Assembly: GCF_958295425.1 (NCBI RefSeq)
Contig: NC_081154.1
Span: forward strand, 20,511,295-20,575,294
Length of the DNA stretch: 64,000 nt
Origin: Solea solea
Taxonomy: Eukaryota; Chordata; Actinopteri; Pleuronectiformes; Soleidae
Direction of reading: 5' to 3'
The notes beneath the pieces were generated by a model. That model saw only the letters and a list, made by a program, of their open reading frames with translations, was not told the DNA's origin and ran no database searches. A program made the translations under genes and the position numbers. Below, in pieces: positions 24,401 through 37,061 of this stretch (its first letter is position 1; every line of letters starts with the position of its first letter).

Positions 24401-27400
24401 CATGCGCACATATATGAAACGCGCTCATACGCACATATGAAACGCGCTCATACGCACATATGAAACGCTCTCATACGCACATATGAAACGCTCTCATACG
24501 CACATATGAAACGCTCTCATACGCACATATGAAACGCGCTCATACGCACATATGAAACGCTCTCATACGCACATATGAAACGCGCTCATACGCACATATG
24601 AAACGCTCTCATACGCACATATGAAACGCTCTCATGCGCACATATGAAACGCTCTCATGCGCACTTATGAAACGCTCTCATGCGCACATATGAAACGCTC
24701 TCATGCGCACATATGAAACGCTCTCATGCGCACATATGAAACGCTCTCATGCGCACATATGAAACGCGCTCATACGCACATATGAAAAGCTCTCATACGC
24801 ACATATGAAACGCTCTCATACGCACATATGAAACGCTCTCATACGCACATATGAAACGCTCTCATGCGCACATATGAAACGCTCTCATGCGCACATATGA
24901 AACGCACTCATGCGCACATATGAAACGCTCTCATGCGCACATATGAAACGCTCTCATGCGCACATATGAAACGCTCTCATGCGCACATATGAAACGCTCT
25001 CATGCGCACATATGAAACGCGCTCATGCGCACATATGAAACGCTCTCATGCGCACATATGAAACGCTCTCATGCGCACATATGAAACGCTCTCATGCGCA
25101 CATATGAAACGCGCTCATGCGCACATATGAAACGCTCTCATGCGCACATATGAAACGCTCTCATGCGCACATATATGAAACGCTCTCATGCGCACATATA
25201 TGAAACGCTCTCATACGCACATATGAAACGCTCTCATGCGCACATATGAAACGCTCTCATGCGCACATATATGAAACGCTCTCATACGCACATATGAAAC
25301 GCTCTCATGCGCACATATGAAACGCTCTCATGCGCACATATATGAAACGCTCTCATACGCACATATGAAACGCTCTCATGCGCACATATGAAACGCTCTC
25401 ATGCGCACATATATGAAACGCTCTCATACGCACATATGAAACGCTCTCATGCGCACATATGAAACGCGCTCATGCGCACATATGAAACGCTCTCATGCGC
25501 ACTTATGAAACGCTCTCATACGCACATATGAAACGCGCTCATACGCACATATGAAACGCTCTCATGCGCACATATGAAACGCTCTCATGCGCACATATGA
25601 AACGCTCTCATACGCACATATGAAACGCTCTCATGCGCACATATGAAACGCTCTCATGCGCACATATGAAACGCTCTCATGCCCACATATATGAAACGCT
25701 CTCATACGCACATATGAAACGCTCTCATGCGCACATATGAAACGCTCTCATGCGCACATATATGAAACGCTCTCATACGCACATATGAAACGCTCTCATA
25801 CGCACTTATGAAACGCGCTCATACGCACATATGAAACGCGCTCATACGCACATATGAAACGCTCTCATACGCACATATGAAACGCGCTCATACGCACATA
25901 TGAAACGCGCTCATACGCACATATGAAACGCTCTCATGCGCACATATATGAAACGCGCTCATACGCACATATGAAACGCGCTCATACGCACATATGAAAC
26001 GCTCTCATGCGCACTTATGAAACGCTCTCATGCGCACATATGAAACGCTCTCATGCGCACATATGAAACGCTCTCATGCGCACATATATGAAACGCTCTC
26101 ATGCGCACATATATGAAACGCTCTCATGCGCACATATGAAACGCTCTCATACGCACTTATGAAACACGCTCATACGCACATATGAAACACGCTCATACGC
26201 ACATATGAAACGCTCTCATGCGCACATATGAAACGCTCTCATGCGCACATATATGAAACGCTCTCATACGCACATATGAAACGCTCTCATACGCACATAT
26301 GAAACGCTCTCATGCGCACATATGAAACGCTCTCATGCGCACATATATGAAACGCTCTCATGCGCACATATGAAACGCTCTCATACGCACTTATGAAACA
26401 CGCTCATACGCACATATGAAACACGCTCATACGCACATATGAAACGCTCTCATGCGCACATATGAAACGCTCTCATGCGCACATATGAAACGCTCTCATG
26501 CGCACATATGAAACGCTCTCATACGCACATATGAAACGCTCTCATGCGCACATATGAAACGCTCTCATGCGCACATGTATGAAACGCTCTCATACGCACA
26601 TATGAAACGCTCTCATACGCACATATGAAACGCGCTCATGCGCACTTAAGAAACGCTCTCATACGCACTTATGAAACACGCTCATACGCACATATGAAAC
26701 ACGCTCATACGCACATATGAAACGCTCTCATGCGCACATATGAAACGCTCTCATGCGCACATATGAAACGCTCTCATGCGCACATATGAAACGCTCTCAT
26801 ACGCACATATGAAACGCTCTCATACGCACTTATGAAACGCGCTCATACGCACATATGAAACGCGCTCATACGCACATATGAAACGCTCTCATACGCACAT
26901 ATGAAACGCGCTCATACGCACATATGAAACGCTCTCATACGCACATATGAAACGCGCTCATACGCACATATGAAACGCTCTCATACGCACATATGAAACG
27001 CGCTCATACGCACATATGAAACGCTCTCATGCGCACATATGAAACGCTCTCATACGCACATATGAAACGCTCTCATACGCACTTATGAAACGCGCTCATA
27101 CGCACATATGAAACGCGCTCATACGCACATATGAAACGCTCTCATACGCACATATGAAACGCGCTCATACGCACATATGAAACGCTCTCATACGCACATA
27201 TGAAACGCGCTCATACGCACATATGAAACGCTCTCATACGCACATATGAAACGCGCTCATACGCACATATGAAACGCTCTCATGCGCAAATATGAAACGC
27301 GCTCATACGCACATATGAAACGCTCTCATGCGCACATATATGAAACGCGCTCATACGCACATATGAAACGCGCTCATACGCACATATGAAACGCTCTCAT

Positions 27401-30400
27401 ACGCACATATGAAACGCTCTCATACGCACATATGAAACGCTCTCATACGCACATATGAAACGCGCTCATACGCACATATGAAACGCTCTCATACGCACAT
27501 ATGAAACGCGCTCATACGCACATATGAAACGCTCTCATACGCACATATGAAACGCTCTCATGCGCACATATGAAACGCTCTCATGCGCACTTATGAAACG
27601 CTCTCATGCGCACATATGAAACGCTCTCATGCGCACATATGAAACGCTCTCATGCGCACATATGAAACGCTCTCATGCGCACATATGAAACGCGCTCATA
27701 CGCACATATGAAAAGCTCTCATACGCACATATGAAACGCTCTCATACGCACATATGAAACGCTCTCATACGCACATATGAAACGCTCTCATGCGCACATA
27801 TGAAACGCTCTCATGCGCACATATGAAACGCACTCATGCGCACATATGAAACGCTCTCATGCGCACATATGAAACGCTCTCATGCGCACATATGAAACGC
27901 TCTCATGCGCACATATGAAACGCTCTCATGCGCACATATGAAACGCGCTCATGCGCACATATGAAACGCTCTCATGCGCACATATGAAACGCTCTCATGC
28001 GCACATATGAAACGCTCTCATGCGCACATATGAAACGCGCTCATGCGCACATATGAAACGCTCTCATGCGCACATATGAAACGCTCTCATGCGCACATAT
28101 ATGAAACGCTCTCATGCGCACATATATGAAACGCTCTCATACGCACATATGAAACGCTCTCATGCGCACATATGAAACGCTCTCATGCGCACATATATGA
28201 AACGCTCTCATACGCACATATGAAACGCTCTCATGCGCACATATGAAACGCTCTCATGCGCACATATATGAAACGCTCTCATACGCACATATGAAACGCT
28301 CTCATGCGCACATATGAAACGCTCTCATGCGCACATATATGAAACGCTCTCATACGCACATATGAAACGCTCTCATGCGCACATATGAAACGCGCTCATG
28401 CGCACATATGAAACGCTCTCATGCGCACTTATGAAACGCTCTCATACGCACATATGAAACGCGCTCATACGCACATATGAAACGCTCTCATGCGCACATA
28501 TGAAACGCTCTCATGCGCACATATGAAACGCTCTCATACGCACATATGAAACGCTCTCATGCGCACATATGAAACGCTCTCATGCGCACATATGAAACGC
28601 TCTCATGCCCACATATATGAAACGCTCTCATACGCACATATGAAACGCTCTCATGCGCACATATGAAACGCTCTCATGCGCACATATATGAAACGCTCTC
28701 ATACGCACATATGAAACGCTCTCATACGCACATATGAAACACGCTCATGCGCACATATGAAACGCTCTCATGCGCACTTATGAAACGCTCTCATACGCAC
28801 ATATGAAACACGCTCATACGCACATATGAAACGCTCTCATGCGCACATATGAAACGCTCTCATGCGCACATATGAAACGCTCTCATGCGCACATATGAAA
28901 CGCGCTCATGCGCACATATGAAACGCTCTCATGCGCACATATGAAACGCTCTCATGCGCACATGTATGAAACGCTCTCATGCGCACATATATGAAACGCT
29001 CTCATACGCACATATGAAACGCTCTCATGCGCACATATGAAACGCTCTCATGCGCACATATGAAACGCTCTCATGCGCACATATATGAAACGCTCTCATA
29101 CGCACATATGAAACGCTCTCATGCGCACATATGAAACGCTCTCATGCGCACATATGAAACGCTCTCATACGCACATATGAAACGCGCTCATGCGCACATA
29201 TGAAACGCTCTCATGCGCACTTATGAAACGCTCTCATACGCACATATGAAACGCGCTCATACGCACATATGAAACGCTCTCATGCGCACATATGAAACGC
29301 TCTCATGCGCACATATGAAATGCTCTCATGCGCACATATGAAACGCGTTCATACGCACATATGAAACGCTCTCATGCGCACATATGAAACGCTCTCATGC
29401 GCACATATGAAACGCTCTCATACGCACATATGAAACGCTCTCATACGCACATATGAAACGCTCTCATGCGCACATATGAAACGCTCTCATGCGCACATAT
29501 GAAACGCTCTCATACGCACATATGAAACGCGCTCATACGCACATATGAAACGCTCTCATGCGCACATATATGAAACGCTCTCATACGCACATATGAAACG
29601 CTCTCATACGCACATATGAAACGCTCTCATGCGCACATATGAAACGCTCTCATGCGCACATATATGAAACGCTCTCATGCGCACATATGAAACGCTCTCA
29701 TACGCACTTATGAAACACGCTCATACGCACATATGAAACACGCTCATACGCACATATGAAACGCTCTCATGCGCACATATGAAACGCTCTCATGCGCACA
29801 TATGAAACGCTCTCATGCGCACATATGAAACGCTCTCATACGCACATATGAAACGCTCTCATGCGCACATATGAAACGCTCTCATGCGCACATGTATGAA
29901 ACGCTCTCATACGCACATATGAAACGCTCTCATACGCACATATGAAACGCGCTCATGCGCACTTAAGAAACGCTCTCATACGCACTTATGAAACGCTCTC
30001 ATGCGCACATATGAAACGCTCTCATGCGCACATATATGAAACGCTCTCATACGCACATATGAAACGCTCTCATGCGCACATATGAAACGCTCTCATGCGC
30101 ACATATGAAACGCTCTCATGCGCACATATGAAACGCTCTCATACGCACATATGAAACGCGCTCATACGCACATATGAAACGCTCTCATACGCACATATGA
30201 AACGCTCTCATACGCACATATGAAACGCGCTCATGCGCACATATGAAACGCTCTCATACGCACATATGAAACGCGCTCATGCGCACATATGAAACGCTCT
30301 CATGCGCACTTATGAAACGCTCTCATACGCACATATGAAACGCTCTCATACGCACATTTGAAACGCTCTCATATGCACATATGAAACGCTCTCATGCGCA

Positions 30401-30690
30401 CATATGAAACGCTCTCATACGCACATATGAAGCGCTCTCATGCGCACATATGAAACGCTCTCATGCGCACATATGAAACGCGCTCATACGCACATATGAA
30501 ACGCTCTAATACACACATATGAAACGCTCTCATACGCACATATGAAACGCGCTCATGCGCACATATGAAACGCGCTCATGCGCACATATGAAACGCTCTC
30601 ATACGCACATATGAAACGCTCTCATACGCACATATGAAACGCGCTCATACGCACATATGAAACGCTCTCATACGCACATATGAAATGTTA
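18481..30690. repeat. 12.2-kb satellite array, 23-bp monomer with higher-order structure
   Basis: About 530 tandem copies of a 23-bp unit, built from CATATGAAACGC followed by TCTCATACGCA. Common variants: GCTCTC or GCGCTC; ATACGC or ATGCGC; CACATATG or CACTTATG; and a 25-bp form with CATATATG. Rare markers recur at fixed spacing. GCGCAAATATG occurs at 19017, 20012, 21446, 21929, 22924, 24358 and 27284; CTTAAG occurs at 20807, 23719, 26645 and 29962. This gives a higher-order period of 2912 bp, then 2926 bp, with a 995-bp sub-block. No interruption by any other sequence. All frames are closed because 23 is not a multiple of 3. Confidence 0.98.
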
Positions 30691-30719
30691 TGCTCTCATT
30701 ATGCCTCATTATACACTGT

Positions 30720-30810
30720 ACGCAGCGAGCCCCCGCTGAGGCGGAGCTGATCACCTCCGATACCGTCGCTGCCAAACTATAAATACGTCATATCTTAATA
30801 CACAAACCAC
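30720..30810 (-). repeat. right arm of the inverted repeat, outer half
   Basis: The reverse complement reads GACGTATTTATAGTTTGGCA then CGGAGGTGATCAGCTCCGCC, matching 16957-17020. Together with 18250-18465 it completes the right arm that the satellite splits. Confidence 0.75.
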
Positions 30811-30886
30811 ATTTTTTAATTCTCAATGACTAATTTCACGCCTCAAATGATGTTAAAACTGCGTTCGGGGACATCACGCGCGGATA

Positions 30887-31052
30887 CAATACTTTCTGGT
30901 GAGCACGAGATACTTTCTGGTGAACACGAGATACTTTCTGGTGCGCACAAGATACTTTCTGGTGCGCACGAGATACTTCCTCGTGAGCATGAGATACTTT
31001 CTGGTGCGCACGAGATACTTTCTCGTGAGCACCAGATACTTTCTCGTGAGCA
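30887..31052 (+). repeat. 21-bp minisatellite
   Basis: About eight copies of a 21-bp unit (GAGATACTTTCTGGTG plus AGCAC or CGCAC). One plus frame would read a 7-residue repeat such as EILSGEH, and the minus strand is open as well. Neither has a splice or start context, so I treat it as non-coding. Confidence 0.85.
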
Positions 31053-31439
31053 CCAACGTTTAGTTTTTTTTTTTCAGTGTCCCTTTAGGGGCTCCGTAGA
31101 GAAGCGACCTGATCGAGCATTATTTTAGAATTCCCACCTGTTTTTAAGTGAAGTTAGTACAACAGTAACATAGGTGGTTGGTGGTTGATGGTCTATGAAA
31201 CCTGGTTTACTGATCAGCTTTGGTGACTCAAGGATCACCAGCCCAGAGCCCACTCAATAACTGGGTGACTGACAGTCCATTATTAGCATAAACCAATGGG
31301 CTGTGTCCATTGGTCATGTCGGCCAATTCTGCGGTTAAAAGTCTTCAGCGAGTCTTCTTGCTGACCGTCCCACATTAGGTCAATGTTAGCAGAACTTGTA
31401 ATGAGTGAGTTTTATTCTCCCAGCAGGTGGCACTCTGCT
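31053..31439 (+). other. DNA upstream of the first coding NLR exon
   Basis: No separate gene is seen. A pyrimidine-rich stretch ending TTCTCCCAGCAG (31415-31427) could be the acceptor of the exon that holds the start codon. Confidence 0.4.
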
Positions 31440-32107
31440 ATGAATCAGATCAAGGAGAGTGAAGAGGAAGCTCCGCCCTCTAAAACCACTCTGTGTGAGA
31501 AACATGAAGGTCAGAGGTGAGATGAGGAACTCATGGACCATGTGACTCCATGTCACAGTGTTTTATTTACATACCATGTCCTGTGTTTGTAGGAGGATCC
31601 ATCAACAGAGACCAGACTCTGCTGGACCTGGACCCAGCTGTGTGTCCATGAAGAGTGAGCGGTCTATGGATCGTCTTATTAAGTTCAAGGATGGACAAAA
31701 ACATGGTGAACTGATGTAAGAATTTCACACATTACACGTTACAAAGTAACACACACTTACATGATCCTCCACCACAGGGAGCCTACTTTATCACCTTGGG
31801 CTGGGTCGTCGTAGCTCGGATGTGCGAAACTGCTGTGACGTTGTTTTATACGCGACTCAAACACACAAACAATGAAGGAGATCGAGGCAAACACAATGAC
31901 TTCTTCAAGTCCTTGACGGACCACAGTGTTCGTCTGCTCGCTGTAACACTCTTTTAGTATCGGCTCAGCTCACTTGGAACCACGTCAGAGCAGGAACTGA
32001 AACAAACACCAGGTACCAGGGTCTATCACTGATGGATAAGAAAAAAAAACAGTCAAGTTCAGTTGAGTTGAGCTGTTGGGCTAGAACTGTATAATGAAAA
32101 AGCCTTT

Positions 32108-32572
32108 AAAGTGGTATTCACACCTAATAGTCTCCGCCAGACTCGGTACGATTGGGGGTTGCAACGTTCAGCCGGTCCCATTTTGCTTTCACACTTTAGT
32201 GTAGAGCGTTATATGCATTATTTGAACCTACAACACAGATACGCTGCAACGATGGACTCACACATTTCTCCCGGCTATTGTTCTACATGCGCGTTTGTTT
32301 TGGTTGTGTTTACCCACAATGCCCTGTGTTGTAGTTCACTTCCTGCATTTTGTTCACTTGAAGCGAACCTTGACCGTTTTAGGCTTCTTTGGTGCGGACC
32401 AGAGTTCGCTTGTTTGGTGCGGACCAGAGTTCGCTTCTTTGGTGCGGACCAGAGTTCGCTTCTTTGGTGCAGACCAGAGTTTGGTTGCACGTTCACACCT
32501 CCACAAACAAGCTGGACTTTCCGAGCAAACGAGCTAGGATTCAAATTAAAATAAATGGTGTGAATACGACTT
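32108..32572. mobile_element. candidate inverted-repeat element in NLR intron
   Basis: GTATTCACACC near 32112 is mirrored by GGTGTGAATAC at 32557-32567. Between them lies a minisatellite. A small non-autonomous DNA transposon is likely; the termini were not fixed. Confidence 0.5.
32390..32485. repeat. 25-bp minisatellite
   Basis: About four copies of a 25-bp unit (GGTGCGGACCAGAGTTCGCT plus TSTTT). It lies in an intron of the NLR gene. Confidence 0.85.
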
Positions 32573-35543
32573 AATACACACTACAGACTGTCCTTTAGGG
32601 ACTTTTGTCTTCAAGTTGTCAAACTTGGCTGAAGAAGAATCGTAGGTGCAGCACATTGAAAACCTTGTAGAAACAAATGATTGTTTAGTAAATGGCACTG
32701 AATCTTTTGTCGTCAGAGTTGATCAGCAGAGGACAGATGTTCTCAGTGGGCAGTCTGTCCAGCAGCATGGAGCAGACCTGGACTCCATATTTAAGGTGTG
32801 TGAATGTACAAACATGACACTACTGTATAGAAGCAGAGTCCTGGTCCTGACAGTCTGGATGCTGCTCTGTGGACCTGCAGGACTTCACTCTGTCAATGAT
32901 CATCTGACGTTAAACTTCACATGTTCTGTTCCAGCTGCTGGAGGAGAACATCATCTGCTTTGTGAAGAACGAGCTGATGAAGATCCAGAAGTTTCAGGAT
33001 ACAGATCACAGAGAAGTCTTAGAGAGTCAGAGGGAGGATGAGGAGCAGAGGAGCAGCAGAGAGGCCTTTCTGAAGATCACAGAGGTCTTCTTGAGGAGGA
33101 TGAAGCAGGAGAAGCTAGCTGACTGTCTACAGAGCAGTAAGAGGACTTTTAATGTGAAAGGAAGAACATCTTATTTTCTCAATGATCCACTCACTGATTT
33201 ATTTTCTTGTGTTCTTTCAGAAACCAAAGCTTCAGCTTGTCGACGTAAACTCAAATCAAACCTGAAGAAGAAGTTCCAGTGTTTGTTTGAGGGTGTGGCT
33301 AAAGCAGGAAACCCCACCCTTCTGAATGAGATCTTTACAGAGCTCTACATCACAGTGGGAGGGACTGGAGAGGTCAATGAAGAACAGAGGTCAGACAGAT
33401 TGAAAGAGCTTCCTGGAAACCAGACAGACCAGAAACAACCATCAGACAAGAAGACATCTTGAAAGCCTCAGCTGGAAGAGATGGACCAATCAGAAGAGTG
33501 ATGACAAAGGGCGTGGCTGGCATTGGGAAAACTGTGTTAACACAGAAGTTCACTCTGGACTGGGCTGAAGACAAAAGCAACCAGGACGTACAGTTCATCT
33601 TTCCCTTCACCTTCAGAGAGCTGAATGTGATGAAAGAAAAGAAGTTCAGTTTGGTGGAACTCATCCATCACTTCTTCACTGAAACCAAAGAAGCAGGAAT
33701 CTGCAGGTTTGAAGACTTTAGGGTGGTCTTCATCTTTGATGGTCTGGACGAGTGTCGACTTCCTCTGGACTTCCACAACACTGAGATCCTGACTGACGTC
33801 ACAGCGTCCACCTCGGTGGACGTGCTGCTGACAAACCTCATCAGGGGGAAACTGCTTCCCTCTGCTCGCCTCTGGATAACCACACGACCTGCAGCAGCCA
33901 ATCAGATCCCTCCTGACTGTGTGGACATGGTGACAGAGGTCAGGGGGTTCATGGACCCACAGAAGGAGGACTACTTCAGGAAGAGGTTCAGAGATGAGGA
34001 GCAGACCAGCAGGATCATCTCCCACATCCAGACATCACGAAGCCTCCACATCATGTGCCACATCCCAGTCTTCTGCTGGATCACTGCAACAGTTCTGGAG
34101 AACATGTTGAAAACCAGAGATGGAAGTAAACTGCCCAAGACCCTGACTGAGATGTACATCCACTTCCTGGTGGTTCAGTCCAAAGTGAAGAAGGTCAAAT
34201 ATGATGGAGGAGCTGAGACAGATCCACACTGGAGTCCAGAGAACATGAAGATGATTGATTCTCTGGGGATACTGGCTTGTGAGCAGCTGCAGAAAGGAAA
34301 CCTGATCTTCTATGAATCAGACCTGACAGAGTGTGGCATCGATATCACAGCAGCTTCAGTTTACTCAGGAGTCTTCACTCAGATCTTTAAAGAGGAGCGA
34401 GGCCTGTACCAGGACAAGGTCTTCTGCTTTGTCCATCTGAGTGTTCAGGAGTTTCTGGCTGCTCTTCATGTTCATCTGACCTTCATCACCTCTGGAACAA
34501 ATCTGTTGTCAGAAGAACCAACAACGAGCCTGTGGTCCAGAGTGTTTAGAAACAAACTGAATCATCTGCACCTGAGTGGTGTTGACAAGGCCTTACTGAG
34601 TCCAAATGGACACCTGGACTTGTTCCTCCGCTTCCTCCTGGGTCTTTCACTGTAGACCAATCAGAAGCTCTTAAGAGGACTACTGACACAAACAGGAAGT
34701 GGTTCACAGACCAATCAGAAAACAGTTGAGTACATCAAGAAGAAAATCAGTGAGAATCTGTCAGCAGAGAGAAGCATCAACCTGTTCCACTGTCTGAATG
34801 AACTGAACCATCGTTCTCTTGTGGAGGAGATCCAAGTGTCCCTCACATCAGGACGCCTGTCCACAGAGACACTGTCTCCTGCTCAGTGGTCAGCTCTGGT
34901 CTTCATCTTACTGTCATCAGGAAAAGATCTGGAAGAGTTTGACCTGAAGAAATACTCAGCTTCAGAGGAGGCTCTTCTGAAGCTGCTGCCAGTGGTCAAA
35001 GCCTCCAACACAGCTCTGTACGTGGATCAGTATATAAATATTAATAAGACATATTCTAAAGAGCACAAGACAAACATGTTTAACCTTTTGTTCATCACTG
35101 TTTTCTACCTCAGACTGAGTGGCTGTAAACTATCAGGGAGAAGCTGTGAAGCTCTGTCCTCAGTCCTCAGCTCTGTGTCCTCTAGTCTGAGACACGTGGA
35201 CCTGAGTAACAATGAGCTGCAGGATTCAGGAGTGAAGCTGCTGTGTGATGGACTGACGAGTCCTCACTGTTCTCTGGAGACTCTCAGGTCAGAACTCTGA
35301 CTCAGACTCTTTGCTTCTTTAGGTTCTTGTTGATGAAGATGTTTTTTCATCATATCTTCTTAACTCCAGTCTGTCAGGTTGTCTGGTCACAAAGGAAGGA
35401 TGTTCTTCTCTGACCTCAGCTCTGAACTCCAACCCCTCCCATCTGAGAGAACTGGATCTAAGCTACAATCATCCAGGAGACTCAGGAGAGGAGCTGCTGT
35501 CTGCTGGACTAAAGAGTCCACACTGGAGACTGGACTCTCTCAG

Positions 35544-36235
35544 GTATTCTCCTCCTCCTCTTCCTCTTCTGCTTCATGTTCAGCAGCAGTATTAAAACTT
35601 GTCAGCAGGTTCAGGTTGAAGATTTTCAGCTGAATCAAAACAGTTGTTTTAGAGCATTTATTAGTTTCTGCAGTAAAAACAACATCCAGTTCAAAATGAT
35701 TCACATGATTAAATCAAGTTGTTCCTGATAGAAAATGTTGCTCCACTCCTTTCAGGCTCTCATGCACTTGACTGTAATTTTACATTTAATATTACATTCA
35801 TACAGTTTAGATAAATATACAATTAATGAAATGTGGAGGTAAATAACTGTGTGATGATAGTTCTGGTCTGTGTTGGTGATAAAATATGAACTTTCTTAAA
35901 GAACCAACAAATGCTAATATTGAAGTTGTTGTGAGTGAACACTGAAGTCCACCAGCTGGAGCTTCCATAGCGACACAACTGTCTTAGAACCACAGATATT
36001 GGCTGAAGGGTTCCCTGGATCAGGTCTCTAGTCTCATGAGTCCAGAACCTTTGACCATGACTTTCAAAATAAAACCACAAGAGTAATAAAAGTATTACAT
36101 AAGAAAAGGCAAAGGAATGACTGAACATGTATAATCAGGGTGTAGTTCATAATTGTGTCCACCAGAGTGCGTCATTAAGACAACAGTTTGGACTCATGTT
36201 GGACAGAAACTCATTCAGACTGTTTCTTCCTCCAG
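35544..36235 (+). other. NLR intron between LRR and B30.2 exons
   Basis: AT-rich DNA without recognisable exons. In other fish NLRs further LRR exons may sit here; I see none. Confidence 0.5.
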
Positions 36236-37061
36236 GATGGACCATGCTGGAGAGCAGAGGTTAAAACCTGGTGTCAGGAAGTGTAAGTATGGATTTAGAG
36301 GAAATAACAACATATCAGCTGATCATCAATAAACTGCAGCTGTGTCTCGTTGTCTTCATCAGATTCATGTGAACTGGAACTGGACACAAACACAATGAAC
36401 AGAAAACTCAAACTGTCTGATGACAACAGGAAAGTGACCTATGTGACACAAGATCAGTCGTATCCTGATCATCCAGACAGATTTGAGTTCTGTCCTCAGC
36501 TGCTGTGTAGACCTGGTCTGACTGGTCGCTGTTACTGGGAGGTCGAGTGGAGAGGAATAGTTTATATATCACTGAGTTACAGAGGAATCAAGAGGAAAGG
36601 CCACAGTTCTGACTGTTGGTTTGGACATAATGATCAGTCCTGGAGTCTGATCTGCTCTGATGATCATGGTAACTCTGTCCTTCACTGTGGGACAGAAACA
36701 TGCATCAGGTCGTCCTCTGTCTGTTACAAAGTATCAGTGTATGTGGACTGTCCTGCTGGGACTCTGTCCTTCTACAGTGTCTCCTCGGACTCACTGATCC
36801 ATCTCCACACCTTCAGGACCACATTCACTGAACCGGTTTATCCTGGGTTCCTGGTCTTTCGTGGTTCCTCAGTGTCTCTGTGTTCTCTGTAGGACATGAA
36901 GAGACAGCGTCCTCAGTGGTGGACGAGGTCTCACGGTTTAGAATCTGATGTTGGGCTGTATCTATCTATTGTTGCGTGTTCCTGGATGCTTGCTTGGTTG
37001 TTTTCAGAGATGTAATCTTTTATGAGTGGTAAGACAATGACGTCATCAACATCTGATTACT

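Larger units (their letters stand above)
31440..36892 (+). pseudogene. fish NLRC3-like NLR gene (FISNA-NACHT-LRR-B30.2), disrupted
   Basis: NLR proteins are cytosolic innate-immune sensors; this fish-expanded class carries FISNA, NACHT, LRR and often C-terminal B30.2 domains. Exons: 31440-31516 (MNQIKESEEEAPPSKTTLC), 31593-31715, 32717-32795, 32935-33136 ([19 protein letters not shown]), the large FISNA-NACHT exon 33221-35017, LRR exons 35114-35287 and 35370-35543 (174 nt each), 36236-36282, and PRY-SPRY 36363-36892. All borders are AG/GT and the phases agree. The NACHT domain shows Walker A GVAGIGKTVLTQ and Walker B VVFIFDGLDECR. Lesions: the family frame breaks by one missing base near 33388, between FISNA and NACHT, and a TAG at 34653-34655 interrupts an otherwise continuous frame after LLGLSL. 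The B30.2 exon is intact (WEVEWRG, FYSVSSDS). Likely a recent pseudogene, or an assembly error at one site. Confidence 0.88.

Noticed and set aside
18481..30690. CRISPR-like array
   Set aside because: Direct tandem 23-bp monomers without unique spacers, in a vertebrate genome with split genes; it is a satellite.
30826..31128. Small protein with 7-residue EILSGEH repeats
   Set aside because: A 21-bp minisatellite gives an open frame automatically; no splice sites and no homology that I recognise.
31593..31718. Premature TAA right after HGELM in the second NLR exon
   Set aside because: A strong donor GTAAGA at 31716 ends the exon before the TAA, and the phase joins correctly to the exon at 32717.
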